Shown here: in pieces, positions 8,836 through 16,638 of the stretch
Numbering within the stretch: the first letter of the stretch is position 1
How the letters are laid out: every line of letters begins with the position of its first letter
Source: Alloacidobacterium sp963823845
Lineage (GTDB): Bacteria; Acidobacteriota; Terriglobia; Terriglobales; Acidobacteriaceae
Direction: 5' to 3'
NCBI GenBank assembly: GCA_963823845.1
Contig: CAWGND010000023.1
Span: forward strand, 124,001-188,000
DNA: 64,000 bases
The notes under the pieces: generated by a model
What the model saw: the letters and a program-made list of their open reading frames with translations, nothing else
Databases searched by the model: none
What the model was told of the DNA's origin: nothing
Made by a program: the position numbers and the translations under genes

Positions 8836-10083
8836 TTGCAACGGCGCGTGGTAGTTACGGGCATCGGCCTGTTGTGCGGAGTAGGCAACACGACGCCCGA
8901 GGTCTGGAAGAATCTGCTGGCTGGCAAGAGCGGGATGGCGCCTATTACCGCCTTCGATACGACAGGTTTCTCTGTCACGTTCGCTGCCGAGGTGAAGAAC
9001 TTCGACCCACTCAACTTTGTGGACAAGAAGGAATCGCGCAAGATGGCGCGCTTCATCCACTTTGCTCTTGCGGCCACACACGAGGCCCTGGAGATGTCCG
9101 GCCTCAAGATTACAGATGCTAATTCCGATCGCGTCGGGGTGCATATCGGCTCGGGAATCGGCGGTTTTGATGTCATCGAGCGCGAGCACAGCGCCATGCT
9201 GGCTGGCGGCCCGCGTAAGATATCGCCCTTCTTCATTCCCGCGGCCATCATCAATCTCGCAGCCGGGCAAGTGAGCATCAGGTACGGCGCCAAGGGTCCG
9301 AACGAGGCGACCGCAACAGCCTGCACGACCAGCGCGCATTCGATTGGCGATGCGTACCACATCATCAGGCGCGGCGACGCCGACGCCATGATCGCGGGCG
9401 GCTCGGAAGCGGCCATTACGCCGATGGGCGTGGGTGGCTTCGCGGCCATGCGCGCCCTTTCCACGCACAATGACGATCCGGAACATGCCTGCCGTCCGTT
9501 CGACATGGACCGCGATGGCTTTATCGTGGGCGAAGGCGCCGGCATCCTGATCCTCGAGGATCTCGAATTCGCCAAAGCACGCGGCGCTAAGATTCTCGCC
9601 GAGATCATTGGTTATGGCATGAGCGCCGACGCCTACCACATCACCAGCATGGCCCCAGAAGGCGAAGGCTGCCATCGCGCCATGCAACATGCGATCAAGA
9701 GTGCCGGCATTCAGCCGGGCGACATTCAGTACGTGAATGCGCATGCCACTTCAACCCCGGTGGGTGACGTGCTTGAAAGCGCTGCGATGGAAAAGCTTTT
9801 TGGCGAGCAGGCGACCAGTGGCAAGTTGTTGATCAGCTCGACGAAATCGATGACCGGGCACCTGCTTGGCGGCGCAGGCGGGCTCGAAGCGGGCATCACC
9901 ATCATGGCGCTGCTCGACCAGAAGGTTCCGCCCACCATGAACCTCGACAATCAAGACCCCGAGTGCCGGCTCTACTATGTGCCTAATAAGCCGCAGGATG
10001 CATACATCCGCATCGGCCTGTCGAATTCGTTCGGCTTCGGCGGCACTAACGGTTCGCTCATTTTCCGCCACTGGGATGGCTAG
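8836..10083 (+). CDS. fabF: 3-oxoacyl-ACP synthase II
   Basis: A 415-residue condensing enzyme with the thiolase fold. The Cys-His-His triad is visible: Cys163 (TACTTSAHS), His303 (NAHATSTPVGD) and His342 (KSMTGHLLGGAGG). The start is TTG, chosen because QRRVVVTGIG is the canonical FabF beginning and it follows acpP by only two bases. FabF extends acyl-ACP by two carbons using malonyl-ACP. The gene is followed by a bidirectional terminator at 10143. Confidence 0.96.
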   Translation: MQRRVVVTGIGLLCGVGNTTPEVWKNLLAGKSGMAPITAFDTTGFSVTFAAEVKNFDPLNFVDKKESRKMARFIHFALAATHEALEMSGLKITDANSDRVGVHIGSGIGGFDVIEREHSAMLAGGPRKISPFFIPAAIINLAAGQVSIRYGAKGPNEATATACTTSAHSIGDAYHIIRRGDADAMIAGGSEAAITPMGVGGFAAMRALSTHNDDPEHACRPFDMDRDGFIVGEGAGILILEDLEFAKARGAKILAEIIGYGMSADAYHITSMAPEGEGCHRAMQHAIKSAGIQPGDIQYVNAHATSTPVGDVLESAAMEKLFGEQATSGKLLISSTKSMTGHLLGGAGGLEAGITIMALLDQKVPPTMNLDNQDPECRLYYVPNKPQDAYIRIGLSNSFGFGGTNGSLIFRHWDG

Positions 10084-10142
10084 CCACGCGGTGAATAGCC
10101 TGTCCTGAGCGAACGAGAAGGGCGGCTTCGGCGCAAGAGCAA

Positions 10143-10170
10143 AAAGCCCGGCACGAAGCCGGGCTTTCTT
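10143..10170. terminator. Bidirectional rho-independent terminator
   Basis: A 10-bp perfect stem AAAGCCCGGC (10143-10152) and GCCGGGCTTT (10158-10167) with an ACGAA loop. On the plus strand it is followed by CTT; on the minus strand the 3' arm runs into five Ts. It separates fabF from the converging cold-shock gene. Confidence 0.85.
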
Positions 10171-10191
10171 ATTGCAGATCGCTAGCCTTAA

Positions 10192-10395
10192 TTAGACAGG
10201 CTGAACGTTCTCGGCCTGGAAGCCCTTGGCGCCGCGCACGACGTTGAACTGAACGCGCTGGCCTTCCTGAAGGCTGCGGAAGCCGTTCGCGTTGATCGCG
10301 GAGAAGTGAACGAAAACATCTTCGTTGTTGCTCTCGCGCGTAATGAAGCCGAAGCCCTTGGCATCGTTAAACCACTTGACTGTACCCTGTTCCAT
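10192..10395 (-). CDS. Cold-shock domain protein (CspA family)
   Basis: A 67-residue single cold-shock domain beginning MEQGTVKWFNDAKGFGFI, with RNP1 KGFGFI and RNP2 VFVHF. It binds single-stranded nucleic acid and acts as an RNA chaperone. GGAAT lies upstream of the ATG at suitable distance. Its -10 element lies about 115 bases upstream, so the mRNA has a leader of roughly 110 bases, as is usual for csp genes whose leaders sense temperature. A terminator follows directly. Confidence 0.96.
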   Translation of the reverse strand: MEQGTVKWFNDAKGFGFITRESNNEDVFVHFSAINANGFRSLQEGQRVQFNVVRGAKGFQAENVQPV

Positions 10396-10510
10396 TTTTG
10401 GGGTATTCCTTTGTGTTGATATTCGCTGAAAACGGGAAGGTGTAGAGCAGGCAGTGCTTTGGACGGCATTACGTGCGAACAAGAACCCACTCGGAATCGA
10501 GCGTGACTTT

Positions 10511-10540
10511 AGTATACCCCAATTCTGAAAATACTGCAGG
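10511..10540 (-). promoter_or_regulatory. Probable promoter of the cold-shock gene
   Basis: On the minus strand TATACT (10516-10511) is a strong -10 element. The -35 position is weakly matched. Transcription from it would give a leader of about 110 bases ahead of the cold-shock ORF. Confidence 0.5.
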
Positions 10541-10594
10541 ATATGGAGTTACCCGCCCCGCGAGCGGCAATCACGAAGGGCAGGTAGAGAATTC

Positions 10595-11338
10595 TCAGCT
10601 CGCCGCCGCGACGCCGGTAAGAATCAGCACGATCAGCAGCCACCAGCCGACCACGGCAATCGCCGCAGTCCCGCGCTTTACCTTGGCTACGATCGCAATG
10701 CCGATGACGCTGAGCACAAGCGACCAGATTTCAAAGACATCGATATGAGTGGTCAGCGCCACGAGCCATCTGGGCGCGTCGCTGCTCAGGTAGAAGCCGA
10801 TATTGGTCCCGACGGGGTTCTGCATCAGAAAGGAATCTGGCGCAAGTCCCGCAAAGAGTGCGATCGTAGCCAAAATATATTTGAGATTTATCACTAGACC
10901 GGCATACATGCTCACGGCGTACACCTGGCCGTAGGTCGCCTTTCCGCCAAAACCAAAATTCACGGTCGCCCAGACCAAGAGGGCCGAAATCGCAGTGAAG
11001 AGCAGCACGAGCACCCAATACGCATATGAAATGCCCGCAGTGATCTTGGCTGAAACAGACTTTGCCGTCGACACCTGATCCGGCGGCATCTGGGCAAATC
11101 GCTCTTCCTGCTTCGGGCTCTGGTGGATATTGTTCTCGAAGACCTTTTCCCATCCAACTTTCTGCTGCACTGCAAAGGAGAACACGATGCTCATCACGAT
11201 CAGGATGACCAGCGGTCCCCACCACGCGGAACTGCGCAGCAGATCGGAGAAAGTCTTCGAGGGAACCACAAAGGTATCGACGACACGCTGTCCCTCACTC
11301 AACGGCGCATATGTGGTTTGCGGAACGGCATCACTCAT
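10595..11338 (-). CDS. Yip1-domain integral membrane protein
   Basis: A 247-residue protein. After a cytoplasmic N-terminus with the conserved VVDTFVVPSKTFSDLLRSSAWWGPLV segment typical of bacterial YIP1-family proteins, there are about five transmembrane helices. The family is related by fold to eukaryotic Yip1 but its bacterial role is unknown. It stands alone between the cold-shock gene and a divergent secreted protein. Confidence 0.82.
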   Translation of the reverse strand: MSDAVPQTTYAPLSEGQRVVDTFVVPSKTFSDLLRSSAWWGPLVILIVMSIVFSFAVQQKVGWEKVFENNIHQSPKQEERFAQMPPDQVSTAKSVSAKITAGISYAYWVLVLLFTAISALLVWATVNFGFGGKATYGQVYAVSMYAGLVINLKYILATIALFAGLAPDSFLMQNPVGTNIGFYLSSDAPRWLVALTTHIDVFEIWSLVLSVIGIAIVAKVKRGTAAIAVVGWWLLIVLILTGVAAAS

Positions 11339-11612
11339 AGGGCCTCACTTATCAGGTGCATTTTCAATTGGCGCGATTGTACCCCGGTCGTGAGCCGCTT
11401 GCGAAGAAAATCGGCTTGGAGGGCCTGTCAGCCTGAGAAACGTTTGAGAGCGATCCGGGAACGAGACAAGTCATTGAGCCCGGATGGGTTGAACCGGATT
11501 TGTTGAGCCCGGACTTTGTACATCATGACTTGGCGAACCAAGGTCAATACTTCCCCGGCTGGAGTCGGTTCGATAGCCTGAGTAAGCTCCTGGAATCTCC
11601 GCGGTCCCGCTC

Positions 11613-12431
11613 ATGCGCTGTCTTCCTGTTTTCCTTGCCGCCGCACTGTTTGCCGGCGCGGGTAGTTCTGCCTTTGCAGTAAAACGAAAGCACCATCATG
11701 CTGGCTCGGCCTCCGCGCATACGCCCACGCGTAGCCACCGCAACGCCCGCGCTCGTCGAGCCGCCCTTGAAGCGAAAGAAGAACCGCCAAGCGCTACCAT
11801 CCCCGAAGTGCCGCTGAAGCATGCAAAGCTTGTGCTCCTGCCGCCGCTGAAGGGTTCGCGGGAATCGCTCATTCGCCAGAACCAGCGCAGCGAAGCCGAC
11901 GGTTTGGAGCGTATCGAGGACGACGAGCAACTGAACGAACTTCGCAGCCAGCACGCACTGGTGGCCGTGCCGGTCAGCATGTCGCTCCGCGTCAACACCG
12001 ATTTGCCCGCAAATCGCCGCTACTGTCGGCCGTGGACGGCACACTTCCTCAGCGACCTGAGCCGCGTGCACTATGCACGCTTCCACCGCCCACTACAGGT
12101 TAATTCCGCCGTGCGCACGGTCGAATATCAGCGTCACCTGATCGAAGTGAATGGCAATGCCGCGCCCGCTGACGGAGATATCGCCTCGCCGCACCTGACT
12201 GGCGCCACGGTTGACATTGCGAAGAAGGAGTTGTCGATGTCGGAGATCGCCTGGATGCGGGCTTATCTATTGCCTATGCAGACGGCAGGAAAGATCGACG
12301 TAGAAGAAGAGTTCTATCAATCCTGTTTCCATATCACGGTCTATAAATCGTATGCTCCGCCTGCTCAGCCGAGAGCCGTTCCGCACAACCGCGGCAGCAA
12401 GAGCGCTCTGATCGCAGCCGGCGTGCAGTAG
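11613..12431 (+). CDS. Secreted DUF5715-type protein with M15-like metallopeptidase motifs
   Basis: A 272-residue protein with a signal peptide (about residues 1-21, ending SSAFA) and a basic His/Ala-rich linker. From about residue 125 the pattern resembles D-Ala-D-Ala carboxypeptidase/M15 folds: VNSAVRTVEYQ, then SPHLTGATVDI with His194 and Asp201 as possible zinc ligands, then CFHITVY with His240, preceded by an acidic cluster. Peptidase activity on peptidoglycan is an inference from these motifs. It matches what I recall as DUF5715. Starts with ATG after a weak ribosome site. Confidence 0.7.
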   Translation: MRCLPVFLAAALFAGAGSSAFAVKRKHHHAGSASAHTPTRSHRNARARRAALEAKEEPPSATIPEVPLKHAKLVLLPPLKGSRESLIRQNQRSEADGLERIEDDEQLNELRSQHALVAVPVSMSLRVNTDLPANRRYCRPWTAHFLSDLSRVHYARFHRPLQVNSAVRTVEYQRHLIEVNGNAAPADGDIASPHLTGATVDIAKKELSMSEIAWMRAYLLPMQTAGKIDVEEEFYQSCFHITVYKSYAPPAQPRAVPHNRGSKSALIAAGVQ

Positions 12432-12456
12432 AGAGATTCGCTAGCATGAAATCGTG

Positions 12457-13335
12457 ATGCACGTCACTGCATCGATTGTCGCGGCAGCGGCATTTGCGCT
12501 GGCTCCTTTGTTTCTATTTGGCTTCGCGGGAGAGCGCTGCGCGGCTGGACTTGGTAAGCAGCCTCTGGGCCCTCGGCTTCTGCTTCCCGCGTGTGGCGTC
12601 ATTCCATATCTGCTTGTCTGCTGGCCGCTACACCTACTTCGCATGGGTTGGCTCCTGCTCTATCTGCTCTTGCCCGTCGCAGTCGCTTCACTCCTTTGGC
12701 TCACAGCGAAGCTCGACACGCAGCGGCGGGGACACGCGCTCGACCTTTTGGTGCTGTTCTCATTGGGCTTGGCGGTCGACCTGCGCTGGTTTGAGTCGGC
12801 TTGGCCGCATGCTCTTGTCGCGTTGAATAAGCTGCTCCTTCTCGATGCCGGCCTCTATGGCTTTCACGTCATCCGCCAGTTGGATGGTGTCGGCTTTGAT
12901 CTCCGCTGGCGGCTGGCGGACTGGAAGACTGGGCTCCGCGAGTTGATCTTCTATATGCCGGTTGCCCTTACTCTGGGCCTTGCGATCGGCTTTCTCCATT
13001 GGCATGGACAGGTAAGCCGCCCCTGGCTGCTGCCCGGAATCTGGCTCTTCACCTATCTTCTGATCGCATTGCCCGAAGAGATATTCTTTCGCGGATGGAT
13101 GCAGAATCTCTTCGAACGGCGTATCGGCCGCCCCGCATCGCTTGTCGTCACAGCTGCTCTCTTCGGTTTGTCGCACTTCAACAAGCGCGCTCTGCACTTC
13201 AACTGGCGCTATGTTCTGCTGGCCGCCATCGCCGGCATTTTCTACGGGCGCGCCTGGCGCTCCGAACGGAGAATCACCGCCTCATCCATCACGCACGCCT
13301 GTGTTGACACGATATGGGGCGCGCTGCTGCGCTGA
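12457..13335 (+). CDS. CPBP-family intramembrane metalloprotease
   Basis: A 293-residue protein with about eight membrane helices. The CPBP (CAAX protease / bacteriocin-processing) signature is complete: Glu207-Glu208 and Arg212 in EEIFFRGW, and His240 in LFGLSHFN. These residues form the zinc-dependent active site in related Rce1-type proteases. A GTG at 12454 directly before the ATG is an alternative start. The last 94 bases overlap the 3' end of a second, convergent CPBP-like gene. Confidence 0.85.
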   Translation: MHVTASIVAAAAFALAPLFLFGFAGERCAAGLGKQPLGPRLLLPACGVIPYLLVCWPLHLLRMGWLLLYLLLPVAVASLLWLTAKLDTQRRGHALDLLVLFSLGLAVDLRWFESAWPHALVALNKLLLLDAGLYGFHVIRQLDGVGFDLRWRLADWKTGLRELIFYMPVALTLGLAIGFLHWHGQVSRPWLLPGIWLFTYLLIALPEEIFFRGWMQNLFERRIGRPASLVVTAALFGLSHFNKRALHFNWRYVLLAAIAGIFYGRAWRSERRITASSITHACVDTIWGALLR

Positions 13336-13997
13336 AAGACGCGGTGCTGTGGGTGATGATAGCGCAGATAGCCAAGACCGACGCGCATATGATGATGCAG
13401 CGCATCCGGAACTGTGACCGCTACACAGAGACCCAGGATTCCATGCGCCAGACCAAGCACATACAAATTGCGATAGCGAAGGAAGAATGGGCAGGCGACA
13501 AAACCCCAGACGAGCGTGAGCCAGATCAGCACCGGATTAGGAATATGCGCAATGGCGAACAGCAGGGCCGCCGCGGCAATCGCCAGTGACCGCCGTGGAA
13601 TGAGGCGTATCAGTCGCGTCAGCACAAAGACCTGCACCAGAAACTCCTGCACAAATGACCAGATCAGGTATCCAACGACGCGTGTCCGAGCGGACAGGTG
13701 ACCGATGCGCGGAAGACCATGAAGCGTGCCGAGCTGCCTGGCAACCATGACGGCAAGTAGGGCGAGTACAACCGCCGCCCCGACAATCCAAAACGGCCGC
13801 AGCGTTTCCGTCGGCGCAAGCCCGAGCGAGCTCAGCGTCTCGCGGCTCAGCACTGTGATACAGATCACGACCGCGACAGCCAGCCAATAAAGAATGCGCT
13901 GCGCCGGCATGGGCGTCCAGATCACAGCCAGGATCAGTCCATAGGCTGAAATAAGTTCCAGCAGAGCGCGGAGCCGGGAATCCCCCTGGATATTCAC
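13242..13997 (-). CDS. CPBP-like membrane protein with altered active-site motif
   Basis: A 251-residue protein with about seven membrane helices and the CPBP layout: motif 1 region SFVQEFLVQVFVL (residues 115-127), motif 2 FAIAHIPN (His151) and a third motif LGLAHGILG. The usual Glu-Glu-x-x-x-Arg is replaced by Gln117-Glu118 and Gln122, so activity may be changed or lost; such variants occur in the family. The last 30 or so residues, hydrophilic and His/Arg-rich, are encoded antisense to the neighbouring CPBP gene and may be a recent extension. Confidence 0.78.
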   Translation of the reverse strand: MNIQGDSRLRALLELISAYGLILAVIWTPMPAQRILYWLAVAVVICITVLSRETLSSLGLAPTETLRPFWIVGAAVVLALLAVMVARQLGTLHGLPRIGHLSARTRVVGYLIWSFVQEFLVQVFVLTRLIRLIPRRSLAIAAAALLFAIAHIPNPVLIWLTLVWGFVACPFFLRYRNLYVLGLAHGILGLCVAVTVPDALHHHMRVGLGYLRYHHPQHRVFQRSSAPHIVSTQACVMDEAVILRSERQARP

Positions 13998-14077
13998 GTT
14001 ATTCTCACGCTGGAAGGCCTGTGCACCTCACCTAGCGTCGCAAGAGAAAGATAATATACCGAATTTTAATATTCTGC

Positions 14078-16501
14078 CTAGTTGCCGGCAGTGTGTGCGT
14101 TACTCTGCGCAATGCGCACGCCGCTCAGGCTGCTCACGTAGCGCGACACGCCGCGATAGAGCGATTCGGCGATGCGCTCGCGGTACTCCGGATCGCGAAG
14201 CTCATGCGCATCGTCAGGATTAGTCAGGAAAGAGATCTCCGCCAGAATCGACGGCATGTTCGCGCCTATGAGCACAACGAACGGCGCCTTTTTCACGCCG
14301 CGATCTTTCAGCCCGGCGTTGCCGTCCTCAAGCCCGGAATAGAGAGTCTGCTGCACGTCGGAGGCAAACTCGCGCGACTCGCTGATTTTGTCCTGCAGCG
14401 TGATCTTCTTGACCAGGTCCGAGAGCTGATGAATCGACTGATCGGAGACCGCGTTCTCTCGCGCCGCAACTTCCAGTGCGTCAGCTGACGTCGTGAAGTT
14501 CAGGTAGTAGGTCTCGACGCCGCGCGCCGACGGGTCGGAGCTTGAGTTGGCGTGAACGGAGATAAAGAGATCCGCCTGCGCCTTGTTGGCGATGGCCGTG
14601 CGCGTCTCTAGTGGAATAAATGTATCGTCATCGCGCGTGTAGATCACGTCCGCGCCCAGCCGCTGCTTCAACAGCTTGCCCAGCCGCAATGCGACATCGA
14701 GCACAACGTCTTTCTCTTCGATGCCGCCCGGACCCAGTGTGCCCGAGTCATGCCCGCCGTGCCCCGCATCGACAACAATGCGGCCGATCTTCAACCCCAG
14801 CGCGCGTACCATGGAGCGCTCCCCCGTAGCGGTAGGTGTAGCCGCATGAATCTCCGGAGCGTCCAGATTCGCAGCAGCGCTGCTCTTATTGCTGCTCTTC
14901 CTAGCAGGCGCAGACGGAGCAGATGGAGTGGGCGCGGGTTGATTGAGTGCCTCCAGTTCGTTCGGTTGCTGTTCCGGAGAAGTCCCGGAAACAGACTGAA
15001 CAACCGGAGCCGTCGTCGGATGCTTGGTCGCCTTCACCCGGTTCGGCTGGCGGTCGAGTGAAGCGATATCTTTAAGCGACGAGCCGGAAGTAGTCGAGCC
15101 AGCCGCAGCCTGCTGCGTTGGCGAGGATGCGGTCGATGGCTGCTGAGCGGTATTTGCCGCTACTGAGGCGTGTTGCTGCGGCTTTCGCGCCGTATTCTGC
15201 GCTGGTGTCGCAGCGGGCGGTGTCGCGGCCAACGCGCTCGCGGTATTCGCCGCAGCTGTTTGCGTCATTGTTGTCTGCTGGTGCTGTTTCGCTATCAGCG
15301 AAGGAGCAGGCAGCGTGCCTGGCTTGCTGCCGTGCACGTCAATAATTAGCCGCCAGGGGTTCGGAAGCAGGAAAGCCGAATACTCGCTCACATCGCTTAC
15401 ATCGAGTACGATGCGCGTCACGTCATTTGAAAACTGAGCGACGCGAATGCGTTTCAGAAATCCATCGTCGGTCACTTCGACTGACCTGCCCACTAGCTCT
15501 GGCGAGAGCTTCGCTCCATGCAGATCGAAGAAGATACGGTCCGGCCCCGGTACACGCGAAGCTTCGTACTGCACTTCATCCTGTAGATCGATGGCGACGC
15601 GCGTGTAAATCGGCGTCGACCAGTGACGCAGCCCTGTCACAAGCGGCAGCCTGCCTTTACGAGGCGGTGGTGGTGGAGCATTCATCGCAGCCTCGCTCAG
15701 CTTAGGCTCGCTTGAGGCCGGATCGGTCGCAGGCTCGGATGCTGGTCTTTGCGCGACCGGAGGTGAAGGAGCTGGCTGCCCCGGTGTTTGCGCCGCACGC
15801 GTTTGTTGAGACGGCTGCGTCGCGGGCGGAAAAACAGGAACAGCCACAGTTTTGCGTTTCGAAGTCTGAACCGGGGGGGTGGCTGTAGCCGGTGCGGTCT
15901 GAGACGCAACTACGGGCGCCGGAGCATGCTGCGCTGGCCGCTTGCCGTGCTTCTCGGCGATCTCCTCGGTGTGGATGTTTTTAAGCTCCTGCCGTGCCTC
16001 GTCCGCCAGCGGGTTCTGCGGATAGAGCTTCAGAAACTGCTGAAACGTAGCCTTCGCCTCGTCGCGGTCTTCAAGATCACGACGGTAAATTTCCCCCTCC
16101 GTCAGCAGCGCGCTAAATCGATAGTGGCTAGCAGGATACTGCTTGCGCAGAAATTCATACTGTCCGATCGCGTCACGCAGCGACTTCTCATCCTGAAATA
16201 CGCGGCCCTGCTCCGCCAGCAGATCCGCGACGGCAGAGACGCTGGCATCGGCCTTCGGAGAGGCGGGGTCAGCGTGATAAACAGCGCGATACGCATCGAG
16301 CGCGCGCTCATAATCATGTCGTGTGCGTTGCTGCTCAGGGCGACCTTCGAGCGCCTCGCGCAGGCGCTGCGCCTTATCAAACGCAGAAATCGGCTGGTGC
16401 TGGGATGCGAGGGCAGGCGGCCAGGAGAGCGCGAAAAAAAGCGCAAGGCCTGCCAGCCGCAGAAACAGCGTGCGTCCTCCGCAACGGTAGGAAAGGGGCA
16501 T
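14078..16501 (-). CDS. N-acetylmuramoyl-L-alanine amidase with AMIN and TPR-like domains
   Basis: A protein of about 807 residues. A signal peptide ends near LASQ, followed by TPR-like repeats (to about residue 190), a Pro/Ala/Thr-rich linker, an AMIN domain around 285-380 (LRHWSTPIYTRVAIDL...), a second long linker rich in Ala, Pro, Gln and Thr, and a C-terminal Amidase_3 domain starting IGRIVVDAGHGGHDSG. His in AGHGG, Glu in GGIEEKDV and His in FISVHAN match the zinc ligands; the late ILAEISFLTNP supplies the catalytic Glu. It cleaves peptide stems from peptidoglycan in the periplasm. An in-frame GTG at 16522 is an alternative start. Confidence 0.92.
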   Translation of the reverse strand: MPLSYRCGGRTLFLRLAGLALFFALSWPPALASQHQPISAFDKAQRLREALEGRPEQQRTRHDYERALDAYRAVYHADPASPKADASVSAVADLLAEQGRVFQDEKSLRDAIGQYEFLRKQYPASHYRFSALLTEGEIYRRDLEDRDEAKATFQQFLKLYPQNPLADEARQELKNIHTEEIAEKHGKRPAQHAPAPVVASQTAPATATPPVQTSKRKTVAVPVFPPATQPSQQTRAAQTPGQPAPSPPVAQRPASEPATDPASSEPKLSEAAMNAPPPPPRKGRLPLVTGLRHWSTPIYTRVAIDLQDEVQYEASRVPGPDRIFFDLHGAKLSPELVGRSVEVTDDGFLKRIRVAQFSNDVTRIVLDVSDVSEYSAFLLPNPWRLIIDVHGSKPGTLPAPSLIAKQHQQTTMTQTAAANTASALAATPPAATPAQNTARKPQQHASVAANTAQQPSTASSPTQQAAAGSTTSGSSLKDIASLDRQPNRVKATKHPTTAPVVQSVSGTSPEQQPNELEALNQPAPTPSAPSAPARKSSNKSSAAANLDAPEIHAATPTATGERSMVRALGLKIGRIVVDAGHGGHDSGTLGPGGIEEKDVVLDVALRLGKLLKQRLGADVIYTRDDDTFIPLETRTAIANKAQADLFISVHANSSSDPSARGVETYYLNFTTSADALEVAARENAVSDQSIHQLSDLVKKITLQDKISESREFASDVQQTLYSGLEDGNAGLKDRGVKKAPFVVLIGANMPSILAEISFLTNPDDAHELRDPEYRERIAESLYRGVSRYVSSLSGVRIAQSNAHTAGN

Positions 16502-16539
16502 AAACAAATTCAGAGGCAGCACACGCCAGAGCCATCTTG

Positions 16540-16569
16540 ATTATAGGTTGCGCGGTCAAACAGGAGCAA
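16540..16569 (-). promoter_or_regulatory. Probable promoter of the amidase gene
   Basis: On the minus strand TTGCTC (16569-16564), an 18-base spacer and a consensus TATAAT (16545-16540). The start of transcription near 16533 leaves about 30 bases to the ATG at 16501 but only about 10 to the GTG at 16522, which favours the ATG. Confidence 0.55.
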
Positions 16570-16638
16570 CGCAGGAAACGCGAAATTAACGGGAGGAAAC
16601 TGGTATAGAACCCGGAGCGGTGAGTGTTTCCATGCGCA

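Noticed and set aside
8800..9744. Open frame of 314 codons on the minus strand
   Set aside because: Antisense to fabF, whose triad is intact.
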